From assembly GCA_965219005.1 (NCBI GenBank), contig CBDCMS010000004.1:1178001-1242000 (forward strand): a stretch of 64,000 bases of DNA. The letters are read 5' to 3'. The notes beneath the pieces were generated by a model. That model did not search any database. It saw only the letters and a list, made by a program, of their open reading frames with translations, and was not told the origin of the DNA. A program made the position numbers and the translations under genes. This document shows, in pieces, positions 54,177 to 62,767 of the stretch; within the stretch, counting starts at the first letter, position 1; each line of letters opens with the position of its first letter. Source of the stretch: CAUZIZ01 sp965219005. Lineage in GTDB: Bacteria > Acidobacteriota > UBA6911 > RPQK01 > JAJDTT01.

Positions 54177-54569
54177 GTGAAAGAACCTGCCTGGATAACT
54201 AGGTTGATTGTCGAAGCAATTCACTTTGACCAGGTCCGTGAGCATGGAGGACTTCACGGACTCCGCGACGAGGGCTTGCTGGAGTCCGCCCTATCGAGAC
54301 CGCTCAACCAATGGTTGTATGGGGAAGAAAAGGAGTTAGCCTCGCTGGCTGCTGCCTACGGCTTCGGAATTGCGAGGAATCATCCCTTCCGCGACGGTAG
54401 CAAACGAACCGCTTTCCTGACCATGGTCACGTTTCTTGGTCTCAATGACTTCAACTTCCAGGCTGACGAAGTCGCAATCGTCTCTACAATGGTCGCTCTT
54501 GCGGCTGGGCAGCTTTCCGAGAGGCAGCTCACCGGCTGGCTGCGCAAACACATTTCACCGGGGGAATAG
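54177..54569 (+). CDS. doc: Doc-family (death-on-curing, Fic fold) toxin
   Basis: 130 residues, GTG start. Doc toxins phosphorylate elongation factor Tu and stall translation. The Fic-type motif reads HPFRDGSKRTAF, where most Doc proteins have GNKR; the change Asn to Ser is conservative but touches a phosphate-binding turn. Other family parts: HGGLHGLRDEGLLESALSRP and LASLAAAYGFGIARNHPF. It is directly downstream of its AbrB-type antitoxin, with length and order normal. Confidence 0.9.
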   Translation: MKEPAWITRLIVEAIHFDQVREHGGLHGLRDEGLLESALSRPLNQWLYGEEKELASLAAAYGFGIARNHPFRDGSKRTAFLTMVTFLGLNDFNFQADEVAIVSTMVALAAGQLSERQLTGWLRKHISPGE

Positions 54570-54660
54570 ATCACTCGTCATTTTGGCCGCTACTCGAATG
54601 CCTTACCGGGGGAAATCGGCGCCAAGCCTGCCCCCGGACAACTGTCAGCGTGTGCCGCAC

Positions 54661-54715
54661 CCTTGCTCTTGCCTTCGCCTTCAAACTTGCCTGTACCTGT
54701 ACCTGTGCCTTCCAG
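54661..54715 (-). repeat. Left hexamer array of the second four-helix-like locus
   Basis: Units of TTGCCT, TCGCCT and TGTACC (minus strand AAGGCA, GGTACA). It is inverted relative to 54884-54935, sharing GGAAGGCACAGG and GGCAAGTTTGAAG. Confidence 0.85.
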
Positions 54716-54780
54716 GTTCTCTTGCTGCCTATTCCAAATAATCTTCCTCCCGCGTTTCCCCCAACGGGAGCGTTGACGGA

Positions 54781-54882
54781 TGGGAATCTGAGGCCTGGGG
54801 AACAGATCCTGCTTGAAATCGTTTCGAGGCGGACCGGATTGATCAAGAGCCTGGAGGCAGGCAAGGGATGGGACAAGATCAA
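54781..54882 (+). pseudogene. Possible remnant of a four-helix-bundle gene between inverted arrays
   Basis: The frame reads LRPGEQILLEIVSRRTGLIKSLEAG, like the last helix of four-helix-bundle proteins of the 23S-intervening-sequence group (compare typical LLxRIVxMLTxLI), but the first three helices are missing. It is bracketed by inverted arrays exactly as the intact gene at 34283. The similarity is short, so this is a cautious call. Confidence 0.4.
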
Positions 54883-54883
54883 G

Positions 54884-54935
54884 GGGGAAGGCACAGGCAC
54901 AGGCGAAGGCAAGTTTGAAGACGAGGGCAAGGAGG
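54884..54935 (+). repeat. Right hexamer array of the second four-helix-like locus
   Basis: GGAAGGCACAGGCACAGGCG then AAGGCAAGTTTGAAG and GGGCAAGGA, the inverse of 54661-54715. From here to 55234 there is only a short hairpin (CCTTACGG/CCGTAAGG, 54990-55020) and no gene. Confidence 0.85.
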
Positions 54936-55234
54936 ACATGAAACACAAAGCAAGCGGCCTCGAATTCGGCTGAGGTTCTGTCCTGGGCTCTCCTCCTTAC
55001 GGCAAGGGTCCCCGTAAGGTAGGACAGGACACACCCACTTTCCCGACAAGAACTGCCTGGAAACCCTCAGCCAGACCGGAGTTCCACGGTTTGCTACCTC
55101 AGGAAGAACCTTGGAAAACTCAGCTTGTCACTTTCTTGTCGTGCACCCGGAAGGGAGACTTCCTTGACCGACGAAACTCCCGGAGATAGACTCCGGAGCA
55201 GTAACCCCGGTTCAAGAGAAATGGAGAAACCCGC

Positions 55235-56758
55235 ATGCGTCACCGGACCCTACTGCCGTCTCTAATACTGCTTCTGCTGAGCGGGCAGCCCTTGCCGGCC
55301 GAACACCATAACGGAGATGAGCCTCTGGATATTGGGACTCGCCTGGAGCTGTTCCTGGACGATCATCTGATCGAGTACATGACCGGAGATCTCGATCTGG
55401 AGCTTCGCACCCCATTGTCGGCAGGCAAGGCATTGACCTTCGAGAAACCGTGGGAGGGCACGACCTGTTTCTACGTTTCCGTGGTCCACGGCGACGGCCT
55501 GTATCGGATGTACTACCGGGGCCACAGCTTGCCCTCTGCTGTCGCGCCGTCGCTGTTGGAACCGGGGGAGACGGTCATACCCGAACACTTGGAGGTGACC
55601 TGCTATGCCGAGAGCCGCGACGGTCGAAGCTGGACCAAGCCGTCTCTGGGCCTCGTAGAGTTTGAGGGTTCCAAGGACAACAACATCATCTGGGACGGCT
55701 GCGGAAACCACAATTTCATGGTTTTTCGAGATGGCAACCCGGCGGTGCCAGCCGAGCAGCGCTACAAGGCTCTGGCCTCGGGAACACCCAACCGGCCCCT
55801 GAAGCGGATGATGGGAATGGTCTCGGCAGACGGAATCCGCTGGAAAGCCATTCAGGAGAAACCGATTCTGACCCAGCCTCCCACCGACTGGGGAGGAGAC
55901 GGGATCTTTTGGGACAGCGCCCGCAACCGGTATGTCGCCTATCTGCGTGTCTGGTATCCTCCCCGTCACTCCCGACCTGGTGTCAGGCGCCCCGCGACGA
56001 TTCGAGCTATTGGCCTTGCGACGTCGACTGATTTCTTGAACTGGAGCGATTTGCAGGACATTGACCTGGGCGGAGCTCCCCGCGACCACTTCTACACCAA
56101 CGGCATGACTCCGTATTTCCGGGCGCCTCACCTCTTCCTCGGTTTCCCCAAGCGCTTCGTCCCCTGGCGAACCTACCTCTCCGACTCGCCCGAGAATGGA
56201 GTGTCCGACACCGTCTTCATGAGCAGCCGGGATGGACTGAATTGGGACAGAACCTTTCTGGAGTCTTTCATTCGGCCCGGACGCGACCGCAAGAACTGGA
56301 TCAATCGCAACAATATGACGGCTACCGGCGTGGTGGAGACAGGCGACGATGAGATCTCGCTTTATGTGCTGCGTAACTACAAATCTCCCAGCATCCACAT
56401 GGAGCGAATGACGTTGCGCACCGACGGTTTCGCCTCGCTCCGGGCCCGATATTCCGGGGGCGAGATCCTGACGAGGCCACTCAAGTTCGAGGGCAGCAAC
56501 CTGGTCTTGAATTTCTCCACCTCCGCCGCGGGGAGCATCCGCCTCGAGATCCAGGATGGCGACGGAAGTCCGCTCCCTGGGTTCAGCCTGGCGGAGTCGC
56601 CGTTGATCTGGGGGGATGAGGTCGAGCATACGATCCGCTGGAAGCGGAGCCACAGCCAGGCCACATCAGACAAGCCGCTGGGGAGAGTCTCCGGAAAAGC
56701 GGTGCGGCTGCGGTTCGTGATGAAGGACGCGGACCTGTACTCACTGCGCTTTCGGTGA
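55235..56758 (+). CDS. Secreted glycosidase-like beta-propeller protein, paralogue 2 of 4
   Basis: 507 residues, signal peptide about 1-22 (LILLLLSGQPLPAE). Shared family blocks: LDIGTRLELFLDDHLIEYM, FEKPWEGTTCFYVSVVHGDGLYRMYYRGH, VTCYAESRDGRSWTKPSLGL, VEFEGSKDNNIIWDG, APHLFLGFPKRFVPWR and a C-terminal sandwich (LNFSTSAAGSIRLEIQD, ending DLYSLRFR). The pattern FLGFPKRF is also in the 57450 protein, its closest relative here. Asp and Glu residues at blade starts fit a GH32/43-like propeller, but the catalytic set is not proven. It faces the minus-strand operon carrying two more copies. Confidence 0.65.
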   Translation: MRHRTLLPSLILLLLSGQPLPAEHHNGDEPLDIGTRLELFLDDHLIEYMTGDLDLELRTPLSAGKALTFEKPWEGTTCFYVSVVHGDGLYRMYYRGHSLPSAVAPSLLEPGETVIPEHLEVTCYAESRDGRSWTKPSLGLVEFEGSKDNNIIWDGCGNHNFMVFRDGNPAVPAEQRYKALASGTPNRPLKRMMGMVSADGIRWKAIQEKPILTQPPTDWGGDGIFWDSARNRYVAYLRVWYPPRHSRPGVRRPATIRAIGLATSTDFLNWSDLQDIDLGGAPRDHFYTNGMTPYFRAPHLFLGFPKRFVPWRTYLSDSPENGVSDTVFMSSRDGLNWDRTFLESFIRPGRDRKNWINRNNMTATGVVETGDDEISLYVLRNYKSPSIHMERMTLRTDGFASLRARYSGGEILTRPLKFEGSNLVLNFSTSAAGSIRLEIQDGDGSPLPGFSLAESPLIWGDEVEHTIRWKRSHSQATSDKPLGRVSGKAVRLRFVMKDADLYSLRFR

Positions 56759-56818
56759 GGGGATGAGTCCCACATCGCCCAGTAGGTGCCGACAGGGCCG
56801 TACAGAGAGGATTCAGAA

Positions 56819-57203
56819 ATGCCGAAGTATCGTTTCGAGCTCCAGAGCCAGCGCCGCAGGGCCATCGACGATCGTGTCCTGGTCTACATTCTCGAAACAG
56901 AGAAATCCGGTCTGATCAGAAATGGACGAAATCTAAGGCTTGACGACAAGAGTTTCACGAGCTTGCCTTTGAAAAAGACAAGGGTGAGGCGGTCGACACA
57001 CACGCCAAGTTTGGTCTGATTCACAGCTTTCGTCAGACCGGTGGTTCGCCCTCCAGTTCGTGCTCAATGAGAGTGTGCCGGGGACAGAGCGCCGGGCAGA
57101 CGTCGATCTGGACGTGGGCGTGTTTCACCGTTCGGCGCCTTCTGTCGTCTACGACGATTTCAGAACCAGGTGGCCTGAGGTCACCGAACGCTACAGTTTC
57201 TGA
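56819..57203 (+). pseudogene. Decayed gene with two frameshifts, family unknown
   Basis: Protein-like sequence runs through three frames in order: MPKYRFELQSQRRRAIDDRV (frame of 56819), then EFHELAFEKDKGEAVDTHAK plus FGLIHSF (frame of 56947), then RWFALQFVLNESVPGTERRA plus DVDLDVGVFHRSAPSVVYDD and RWPEVTERYSF ending at TGA 57201-57203. Each piece looks native in composition, and none continues in its own frame. The gene lies just upstream of a MITE. I do not recognise the family. Confidence 0.5.
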
Positions 57204-57268
57204 TGCCAACGGGACGACTTTATGGCGTGAATCGGCTGGGTCGCTACCTGAATCAATCCGCAGACTTA

Positions 57269-57450
57269 GGGCTCGTGCAAGAATAACTTCACATTCTGGC
57301 ATCTCATCTTCACGCCATCTTCGGCCGCTTCTCAATCGCGAAATCCTCAACGTAGGCCTGGCTACGCCTGCGGTTTCGCTCAATCGTCCGCGACCAAATC
57401 TGGCGCAAAGCTGAGCGCCAACTCTGCGAAGTCATTCTTGCACGAACCCT
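57269..57450. mobile_element. 182-bp TA-flanked MITE
   Basis: Inverted ends: GGGCTCGTGCAAGAATAACT at 57269 on, and at the right end AAGTCATTCTTGCACGAACC up to 57450, about 20 of 22 pairs matching. TA flanks both sides (57267-57268 and 57451-57452), indicating an IS630/Tc1-type mobiliser. There is no gene inside. Its right edge supplies the last base of the stop codon of the adjacent propeller gene. Confidence 0.8.
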
Positions 57451-58907
57451 TACTCCAGGAATTGCAGAGAGTACAAGTCTCCATCCTTGACGACGAACCT
57501 TAGACGGACCGTCCTTCGCTGGAGTGCACTCACATCGCCGCCCTTCTTCCAGGAGACCACCTGCTGGATCGAATCTCCGTAGATTTCAGGACACTCGGCC
57601 AAGGAGTAGCCCTCGATGGGACGACCCTCCGGGTCCTGGATCTCGACGCCGAGGCTCCCGGCTGCCGAAGTGGAGAAGTTGATGGTCAGGCGGGAACCAC
57701 TGAAGCGGAGCGGCCGCGTGATCATCTCGCCGCCAACCAGGGGTGCCCGCAGTGACACGAATCCGTCCTGGCGGTAGGTGTAGCGCCGAAGCCGGCTCCC
57801 CCGTCCGGCGTAATACCCTTCGGTGACGTAGAGGGACAGCTCTTCAGGCTCCCCTGGGACCGACGAGGGAAGGCTCAGGATTCCCCAACCAGTCATGTTG
57901 TTTCGGGTGATCCAACGGTCCTTCTGAAGGCCCGGGCGGATGATGGCCTCGCCCCAACGGTTGAAGTGGAGGCCGTCGCGGCTGCTCATGAAGACTCCAT
58001 CCGAAACCCCTGTCAGCTTGCGATCCGAATTTCTGCCAGGGACGAAGCGCTTGGGAAAACCGAGATAGATGTGGGGAGCCCGCGCATAGGGCCGGATCTG
58101 GTTGGTGTAGAGGTGCTCGACCGGCGCGCCTGGATACTCGAGGAACTGGGGCTCGGTCCAGTGCAGGAAATCCTTGGAAACCGCGGTCTTCACGTCTCTA
58201 ACCCGCTCTCCGCTGGGGTAGGTGTGGCTGCTTCTGAGGTAGCAGACGTAGCGGCCTCGGAGGGCGTCCCAGAAGGCCAGGTTCTGGGAATCCAAACCCA
58301 TTTCCCCCTTGGGGATCAATGGGTTTGGCGAAAGCAAAGACCAGTGGATACCGTCGGGTGATTTCAGCGCATAGACACCGTCGTCGCCCCGGGCGACTGA
58401 CTTGTACCGCGCGTCGGGAGCGCAGCGCGGGTTGGTGTCCTTGAAGATGGCCATGGGGTTTTGCTGCTCACTCTTGGCCCAGGGATTGTCCATCCAGACG
58501 ATGTTGTTTTCGGTGGAGCCTTCATATTCGTAGAGTCCCAGCTTGGGTCTCGTCCAACGGAGCCCGTCCTTGCTCTCGGCGTAACTCACCAGAGCGTGTC
58601 TGACCTCCTTTCCCGGCTCGTAGTGGCGTCCACCGTAGTACATCCTATAAATGTCCCCATCCCGGAACAGAGTGTGGTGGGCGGTGAGATTCCCCTCCCA
58701 GGGAACGTCATGGACCAGGACGACCTCCCGGCGTTGGGGCTTGTGGAGCTGAAGACGGGCTTTTCCCTTCAGCGTCTGGATCAGAAATCGGTCTACCAGA
58801 GGTTCCAGGCGGGATCCCAGATCGATGGGTTCGTCGGATTGGCCAGGAACGGTCGTCAAGGCCAGGGTCAGGGCGAGGAGTAGCGTAAGCCGATGGCTTG
58901 CCTTCAT
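57450..58907 (-). CDS. Secreted glycosidase-like beta-propeller protein, paralogue 3 of 4
   Basis: About 485 residues from ATG 58907, which overlaps the upstream stop as ATGA and begins a clean signal peptide (MKASHRLTLLLALTLALTTV). The frame extends to 59012, but only inside the previous gene. Family blocks: IDLGSRLEPLVDRFLIQTL, VPWEGNLTAHHTLFRDGDIY, LVSYAESKDGLRWTRPKLGL, YEYEGSTENNIVWMD, APHIYLGFPKRFVPGR and a C-terminal LTINFSTSAAGSLGVEIQD ending SLQFLE. The stop TAA is formed by the TA target plus the first base of the MITE. Distal gene of a three-gene operon. Confidence 0.68.
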   Translation of the reverse strand: MKASHRLTLLLALTLALTTVPGQSDEPIDLGSRLEPLVDRFLIQTLKGKARLQLHKPQRREVVLVHDVPWEGNLTAHHTLFRDGDIYRMYYGGRHYEPGKEVRHALVSYAESKDGLRWTRPKLGLYEYEGSTENNIVWMDNPWAKSEQQNPMAIFKDTNPRCAPDARYKSVARGDDGVYALKSPDGIHWSLLSPNPLIPKGEMGLDSQNLAFWDALRGRYVCYLRSSHTYPSGERVRDVKTAVSKDFLHWTEPQFLEYPGAPVEHLYTNQIRPYARAPHIYLGFPKRFVPGRNSDRKLTGVSDGVFMSSRDGLHFNRWGEAIIRPGLQKDRWITRNNMTGWGILSLPSSVPGEPEELSLYVTEGYYAGRGSRLRRYTYRQDGFVSLRAPLVGGEMITRPLRFSGSRLTINFSTSAAGSLGVEIQDPEGRPIEGYSLAECPEIYGDSIQQVVSWKKGGDVSALQRRTVRLRFVVKDGDLYSLQFLE

Positions 58908-60466
58908 TCGAGGTCCAGGAACTGGAAGGCATAGAGTTTGACAGACTGACCTCTGAAGCGCAGTCGGATAGACTTGCCGAAAATAGAGGACAGGTCCTCT
59001 TTTCCTTTCCAACTCACCAACCGGTGGACGTTGTTTGAATCCAGGCGATCGGCGTCGTCCTCACCGAAACCGGGAATCGGTTGCCCACTCTGATCCAGAA
59101 TCTCCACCTTGAGCCAGCCACGAGAGCTGGCATCCAGGTTCACTTCCAGCCGATTTCCGGCCAGCTTGAACGGGTGTGTCGTCAAGGTTGCACCTTGCGT
59201 CGATGCATCTCGTGAGATGAAGCCGTCGCGTCGGATGCGGACCCGTCCGACAGAAGAACTGTACGTCTCCACCTTTGACTGGTCGTGTAGTCGATCGTAG
59301 CCGGTGTAGTACATCCAGAGCTCATCGCCGCGGGCCACGAGCCCCCGGCCCATATACAACATCCCGGAATCGAATTGCCCCCGGCGGCCCAGACGGACAA
59401 AGGGCTCTCGCCAACGCCGGAAGTTTTTACCGTCGCTGCTCGTAGCCAGTTGGATGTCCAGGGTGTCGCTGCTGTGGTGAAAGGCGGCAGGAAAGATGAA
59501 ATAAGCCTCTCGAGCGAAAGGGTACTTGATGGCCGCCGTGTCGTAGAGTCCTCCACCCCATAAGTCCTTGTCTTCGGGATGGTCGAAATCGGGCTCCAGG
59601 ATTTTTTCCGGTTCCGGGAAGTTCTCGAAGTCCTCGCTCTCGGAGCGGCCGATGGCACGGTAGTCGAAGGAACCCCTCAGTTCCCCCTCCTTGACGCGCA
59701 GGAATTCGTTCCAGCGCACGAAGGCCACGTACTTTTTGATCCGTTCGTCCCAGAAGGCCGCGTTTGCGGTGTCCGTGTACCAGGGAAGGATGGACTCGTT
59801 CTCGGTGTAGGTCCAGTGGACGCCGTCGGGTGAATAGGCTCCGCCAATACCCGAATAGTGCCAGCTAGCAGGGGGGGTGTCCGCGTAGCGGAAGCGGGCA
59901 CCCCCATCGTAGAACGAGACGTACGTGTACTTGCCTCGACCGCAGATCAGCTTGAAGCGCTTCTCGTCGCTGGCCGATGGATCCAGGAAGACGCTGCCGA
60001 CATCCGTCAGGACGATGTTGTTTTCCTTGTTACCCCGATAGGACACCAACCCCAGGCTGGGTCGGGACCAATGGATCCCGTCGGTGGAAGTGGCATAGCA
60101 GAGCCTGCCTACCTTGTCTTCTCCCCGCGCACCGTACCAAAGCTTGTAGAGGCCGTCATGGTCGACCACGCTGACGCTGTGTAGTCCATACTTCTCCCAA
60201 GGCTTTTCGGGCGAGAGAACCGGTCCCTCGGTTCGGAGAGCCGGGTTGAGGGTGATCTCGAATCCCCCTCCGGCGTCTGCCACCAACGAATCATTGAAGA
60301 GAAGGTGGCGCTGTGTTCCCAGGTCCAGATGCCTCACGGCGACAGGCGGCGTCGACTGGCAAGCGGTTGCCAGTCCCGACAGTAGCAGGATCGAGATCAG
60401 GCGAAGACAGAGGCTCCTCGATCTGGGTAAGGAAAGGGGGCTTACTTCAGCGGATTTCGGTACCAT
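58904..60466 (-). CDS. Glycosidase-like beta-propeller lipoprotein, paralogue 4 of 4
   Basis: 520 residues. The leader LISILLLSGLATAC is a lipobox, so unlike its sisters it is lipid-anchored. Family blocks: LDLGTQRHLLFNDSLVADA, PEKPWEKYGLHSVSVVDHDG, LCYATSTDGIHWSRPSLGLV, SYRGNKENNIVL, a central GAYSPDGVHWTYTENE and a C-terminal sandwich (LEVNLDASSRGWLKVEILDQ, ending LYAFQFLDLE). It overlaps the FG-GAP gene by 25 bp upstream and the next paralogue by 4 bp downstream, so all three are translationally coupled. Confidence 0.68.
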   Translation of the reverse strand: MVPKSAEVSPLSLPRSRSLCLRLISILLLSGLATACQSTPPVAVRHLDLGTQRHLLFNDSLVADAGGGFEITLNPALRTEGPVLSPEKPWEKYGLHSVSVVDHDGLYKLWYGARGEDKVGRLCYATSTDGIHWSRPSLGLVSYRGNKENNIVLTDVGSVFLDPSASDEKRFKLICGRGKYTYVSFYDGGARFRYADTPPASWHYSGIGGAYSPDGVHWTYTENESILPWYTDTANAAFWDERIKKYVAFVRWNEFLRVKEGELRGSFDYRAIGRSESEDFENFPEPEKILEPDFDHPEDKDLWGGGLYDTAAIKYPFAREAYFIFPAAFHHSSDTLDIQLATSSDGKNFRRWREPFVRLGRRGQFDSGMLYMGRGLVARGDELWMYYTGYDRLHDQSKVETYSSSVGRVRIRRDGFISRDASTQGATLTTHPFKLAGNRLEVNLDASSRGWLKVEILDQSGQPIPGFGEDDADRLDSNNVHRLVSWKGKEDLSSIFGKSIRLRFRGQSVKLYAFQFLDLE

Positions 60467-61653
60467 ACGACGTTCTTGCTCCCTCTGCCGGCAACCAGTA
60501 GGTCGAGGTCCTTGTCCGCGTCCAGATCCACCGCTCGGATATCATAGGCTTCCTGGTTTTCGTCCAGGATATGCGTCTCGAACTGACCGGAGCCGTCGTT
60601 CTCGAACCAGGCGGCTTGCTTGGAACCGAAGGCACAGGTCGCGGCGTCAATGTCTCCGTCCGAGTCTAGATCCGCGACGGTGAGAGAGTGAGGCTCCTGA
60701 ATGGTGACATTGATGTCGTGAAGCTTCCAATCGGGAGCCTCGAACCAGATCAGACCCTTGGCATGTCCGCGAGAGGCTATGAAGTCTGTCTTGCCGTCGC
60801 CGTTTACATCGGCTGGGTGGATGTTGGTTGCGCCCGGCTCGTCGCCTCCCAGGCGATGCTTCGTCCACGGCTGTTTCGGATCTTCGGGAGCCTCCCACCA
60901 GGCAAACCAATTACCCAGACCGGTGGAGTCGCTGGGTCCCCCCTTGGCTGCGCTGGCAGCATCCGGTCGTCCGTCGCCATTGACGTCGCCGAATCCCAGA
61001 TAGTGACTCAGACCGGGAGCGTCGCCGGCGGCGAAGACGTAACGGTCCCAACTGGGAGCCAACCGGGGATCCTCAGGGACCCGCAGCCAGACCAGGGAGT
61101 CGGGGAAGGGGCCTTTGGGTTGGGCGCTGGTGGCGAGCAGATCCAGTTTGCCGTCCTGGTCGACGTCGCCTGTCAAGAGTCCGTGGATCCCGTCGACCTG
61201 ATCGTCCACCAGGTGATAGGTCCAGGGTTCCGACAACGGGTTCGTGGGTTGTTCCAGCCAGAAGATGAGGCCCGGTTGGTAGCGGGCACCGATCCAGTCC
61301 ATGTCGCCGTCGTCGTCCACGTCCAGGACTTCGCTGTGGATGCAGTCCTTCTCTTTGTCATCGAAGAGGATGATCTCCTTCCAATCAGGAGCCACGAAGA
61401 GACGGGTCTTGCCATCGCTGCTGCTGATCACATCAGGCAGGTCATCCCCGCTGAATTCTCCTGCTACTGCGGTCAAGGTCGGGAATCCCGAGTGGATCTC
61501 TTGCTTTTGCCACTCTACCTTCTGAGGAGGAGCGATGGGATCCGGTTTCGAGGCACAGGACAGACACAAAAAAGCGTTGGCCAACAGGACTGAAGCTGGC
61601 CGGAAGAAACGAAACTGGTCAGGTGATCGAAATGGCAGATGATTGTTCCTCAA
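60442..61653 (-). CDS. FG-GAP/VCBS repeat lipoprotein
   Basis: 403 residues. The leader ASVLLANAFLCLSC is a lipobox. Repeats with calcium-loop motifs: VLDVDDDGDMDWIGA, TGDVDQDGKLDLLAT, FGDVNGDGRPDAAS, PADVNGDGKTDFIAS, VADLDSDGDIDAATC and AVDLDADKDLDLLVAG, each paired with an aromatic strand such as LIWFEAP. Paralogue of the protein at 21081, with a similar close (NVVWYRNP). First gene of the propeller operon. It may be a surface scaffold or binding protein; no catalytic motif is seen. Confidence 0.85.
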   Translation of the reverse strand: MRNNHLPFRSPDQFRFFRPASVLLANAFLCLSCASKPDPIAPPQKVEWQKQEIHSGFPTLTAVAGEFSGDDLPDVISSSDGKTRLFVAPDWKEIILFDDKEKDCIHSEVLDVDDDGDMDWIGARYQPGLIFWLEQPTNPLSEPWTYHLVDDQVDGIHGLLTGDVDQDGKLDLLATSAQPKGPFPDSLVWLRVPEDPRLAPSWDRYVFAAGDAPGLSHYLGFGDVNGDGRPDAASAAKGGPSDSTGLGNWFAWWEAPEDPKQPWTKHRLGGDEPGATNIHPADVNGDGKTDFIASRGHAKGLIWFEAPDWKLHDINVTIQEPHSLTVADLDSDGDIDAATCAFGSKQAAWFENDGSGQFETHILDENQEAYDIRAVDLDADKDLDLLVAGRGSKNVVWYRNPLK

Positions 61654-61786
61654 TGCTTACCTCCCCATTGTATGAGTCTTGTCCGGACTATAAGCCCGCG
61701 TCACCTGGAATACCAGTCGCGATTTACTGCCCAAGTCTCCGAAAGGTGTGCCGAGGGACGCGGTCCGAGGGGCGAGTCTGGTCTGT

Positions 61787-61830
61787 TATAATTTTTCATG
61801 TAACCACCTAGACTTGATTTACAAAGGAGA
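61787..61830 (+). promoter_or_regulatory. Promoter -10 box and ribosome site of the 61840 gene
   Basis: TATAAT at 61787-61792 and AAGGAGA at 61824-61830, 9 bases before the ATG. No clear -35 element. Confidence 0.55.
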
Positions 61831-61839
61831 GAACTCCCG

Positions 61840-62676
61840 ATGAAAACTAGACTTTCTGTTTGCCTGGCGATGACCCTGATTCTGAACCCACTCTTTGCCG
61901 GAGTCGTTTACGAGATCGATGTCACAGATCACGAACAGTCCCCTCCTAAGACCGAAAGTATTGCGGCTGCTGTGGAAGGACGCCATCTGAAGATGGGGAA
62001 GGTTTCAAAGGGGAAGGGCAAGCAAGGGGAGATGATCTTTCGTGGAGATCGCCGCGACATGGTTGTTGTCGATCACGAAAATGGCAGCTACCACGTGATG
62101 GACAAGGAAGCGATGGATCGAATTTCAGGGAAACTGAGTGAGGCGGATCGGATGATGCAAGAAGCGCTCAAGAACGTGCCTGAAGACAAGAGGGCGATGG
62201 TTGAGCAGATGATGAAGCAACGCATGCCCCAGAAGGCAACGAAGAGCTCCGAGGACGAGCTCAAGAAAACCAGCGAATGGGCCGATCACAACGGTTACCC
62301 TTGCGTGAAGTACGAAGTGTTGCGCGATGGCCGTAAGGTTCGGGAGCTTTGGGTAACGGACTGGGACAATGTGGAGGGCGGAAGTGACGCCGTCGATGCG
62401 TTCGAAGATATGGCTGATTTCTTCAGGGAAATGATGGACTCCTTCTCAGACGCTGCCGGCGTAGGCCTTGGGCGAGGCGCGGGAGGCGTGGCAGATATCG
62501 GCTTCGAGCACATGAGGGAATTGGGTGGGTTCCCGGTAGTGACCCGCGACTTCGGGGACGACGGTTCGCTGGAGGGCGAAACCGCGCTGCGCTCTGCCAA
62601 GCGGCAAACTATTGACCCGGACGCCTTTGAGCCCCCTTCAGGCTACAAGCGGCAGGAGATGTTCCAAGGGCGGTAG
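61840..62676 (+). CDS. Secreted DUF4412-like protein
   Basis: 278 residues with a signal peptide (LSVCLAMTLILNPLFAG). The body has GVVYEIDVTDH, then GDRRDMVVVDHENGSYHVMD with AMDRISGKLSEADRMMQEAL, and later WADHNGYPCVKYEVLRDGRK with ELWVTDWDNV. This order (strand reporting a matrix-like state, Met-rich amphipathic helix, then GYPCVKYEV) is that of DUF4412-type envelope proteins. Function unknown. It has its own promoter and an excellent ribosome site. It is divergent from the FG-GAP gene across 186 bp. Confidence 0.68.
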   Translation: MKTRLSVCLAMTLILNPLFAGVVYEIDVTDHEQSPPKTESIAAAVEGRHLKMGKVSKGKGKQGEMIFRGDRRDMVVVDHENGSYHVMDKEAMDRISGKLSEADRMMQEALKNVPEDKRAMVEQMMKQRMPQKATKSSEDELKKTSEWADHNGYPCVKYEVLRDGRKVRELWVTDWDNVEGGSDAVDAFEDMADFFREMMDSFSDAAGVGLGRGAGGVADIGFEHMRELGGFPVVTRDFGDDGSLEGETALRSAKRQTIDPDAFEPPSGYKRQEMFQGR

Positions 62677-62699
62677 GAGTTTTGGAGAATTTGTCTGAA

Positions 62700-62733
62700 C
62701 CTCTGAACCTCTGAACGTCTGAACGTCGCATGT
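62700..62733 (+). repeat. Short 8-bp tandem repeat CTCTGAAC/GTCTGAAC
   Basis: About four copies between the DUF4412-like gene and the chimeric locus. No function is evident. Confidence 0.6.
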
Positions 62734-62767
62734 CTGCAGTTCTGAAGGACGTTCTTTCCCCTGAACA

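Noticed and set aside
57067..57414. 115-residue plus-strand frame across the MITE
   Set aside because: It crosses the MITE and a decayed gene in a frame that matches neither; the composition is Arg/Ser-rich.
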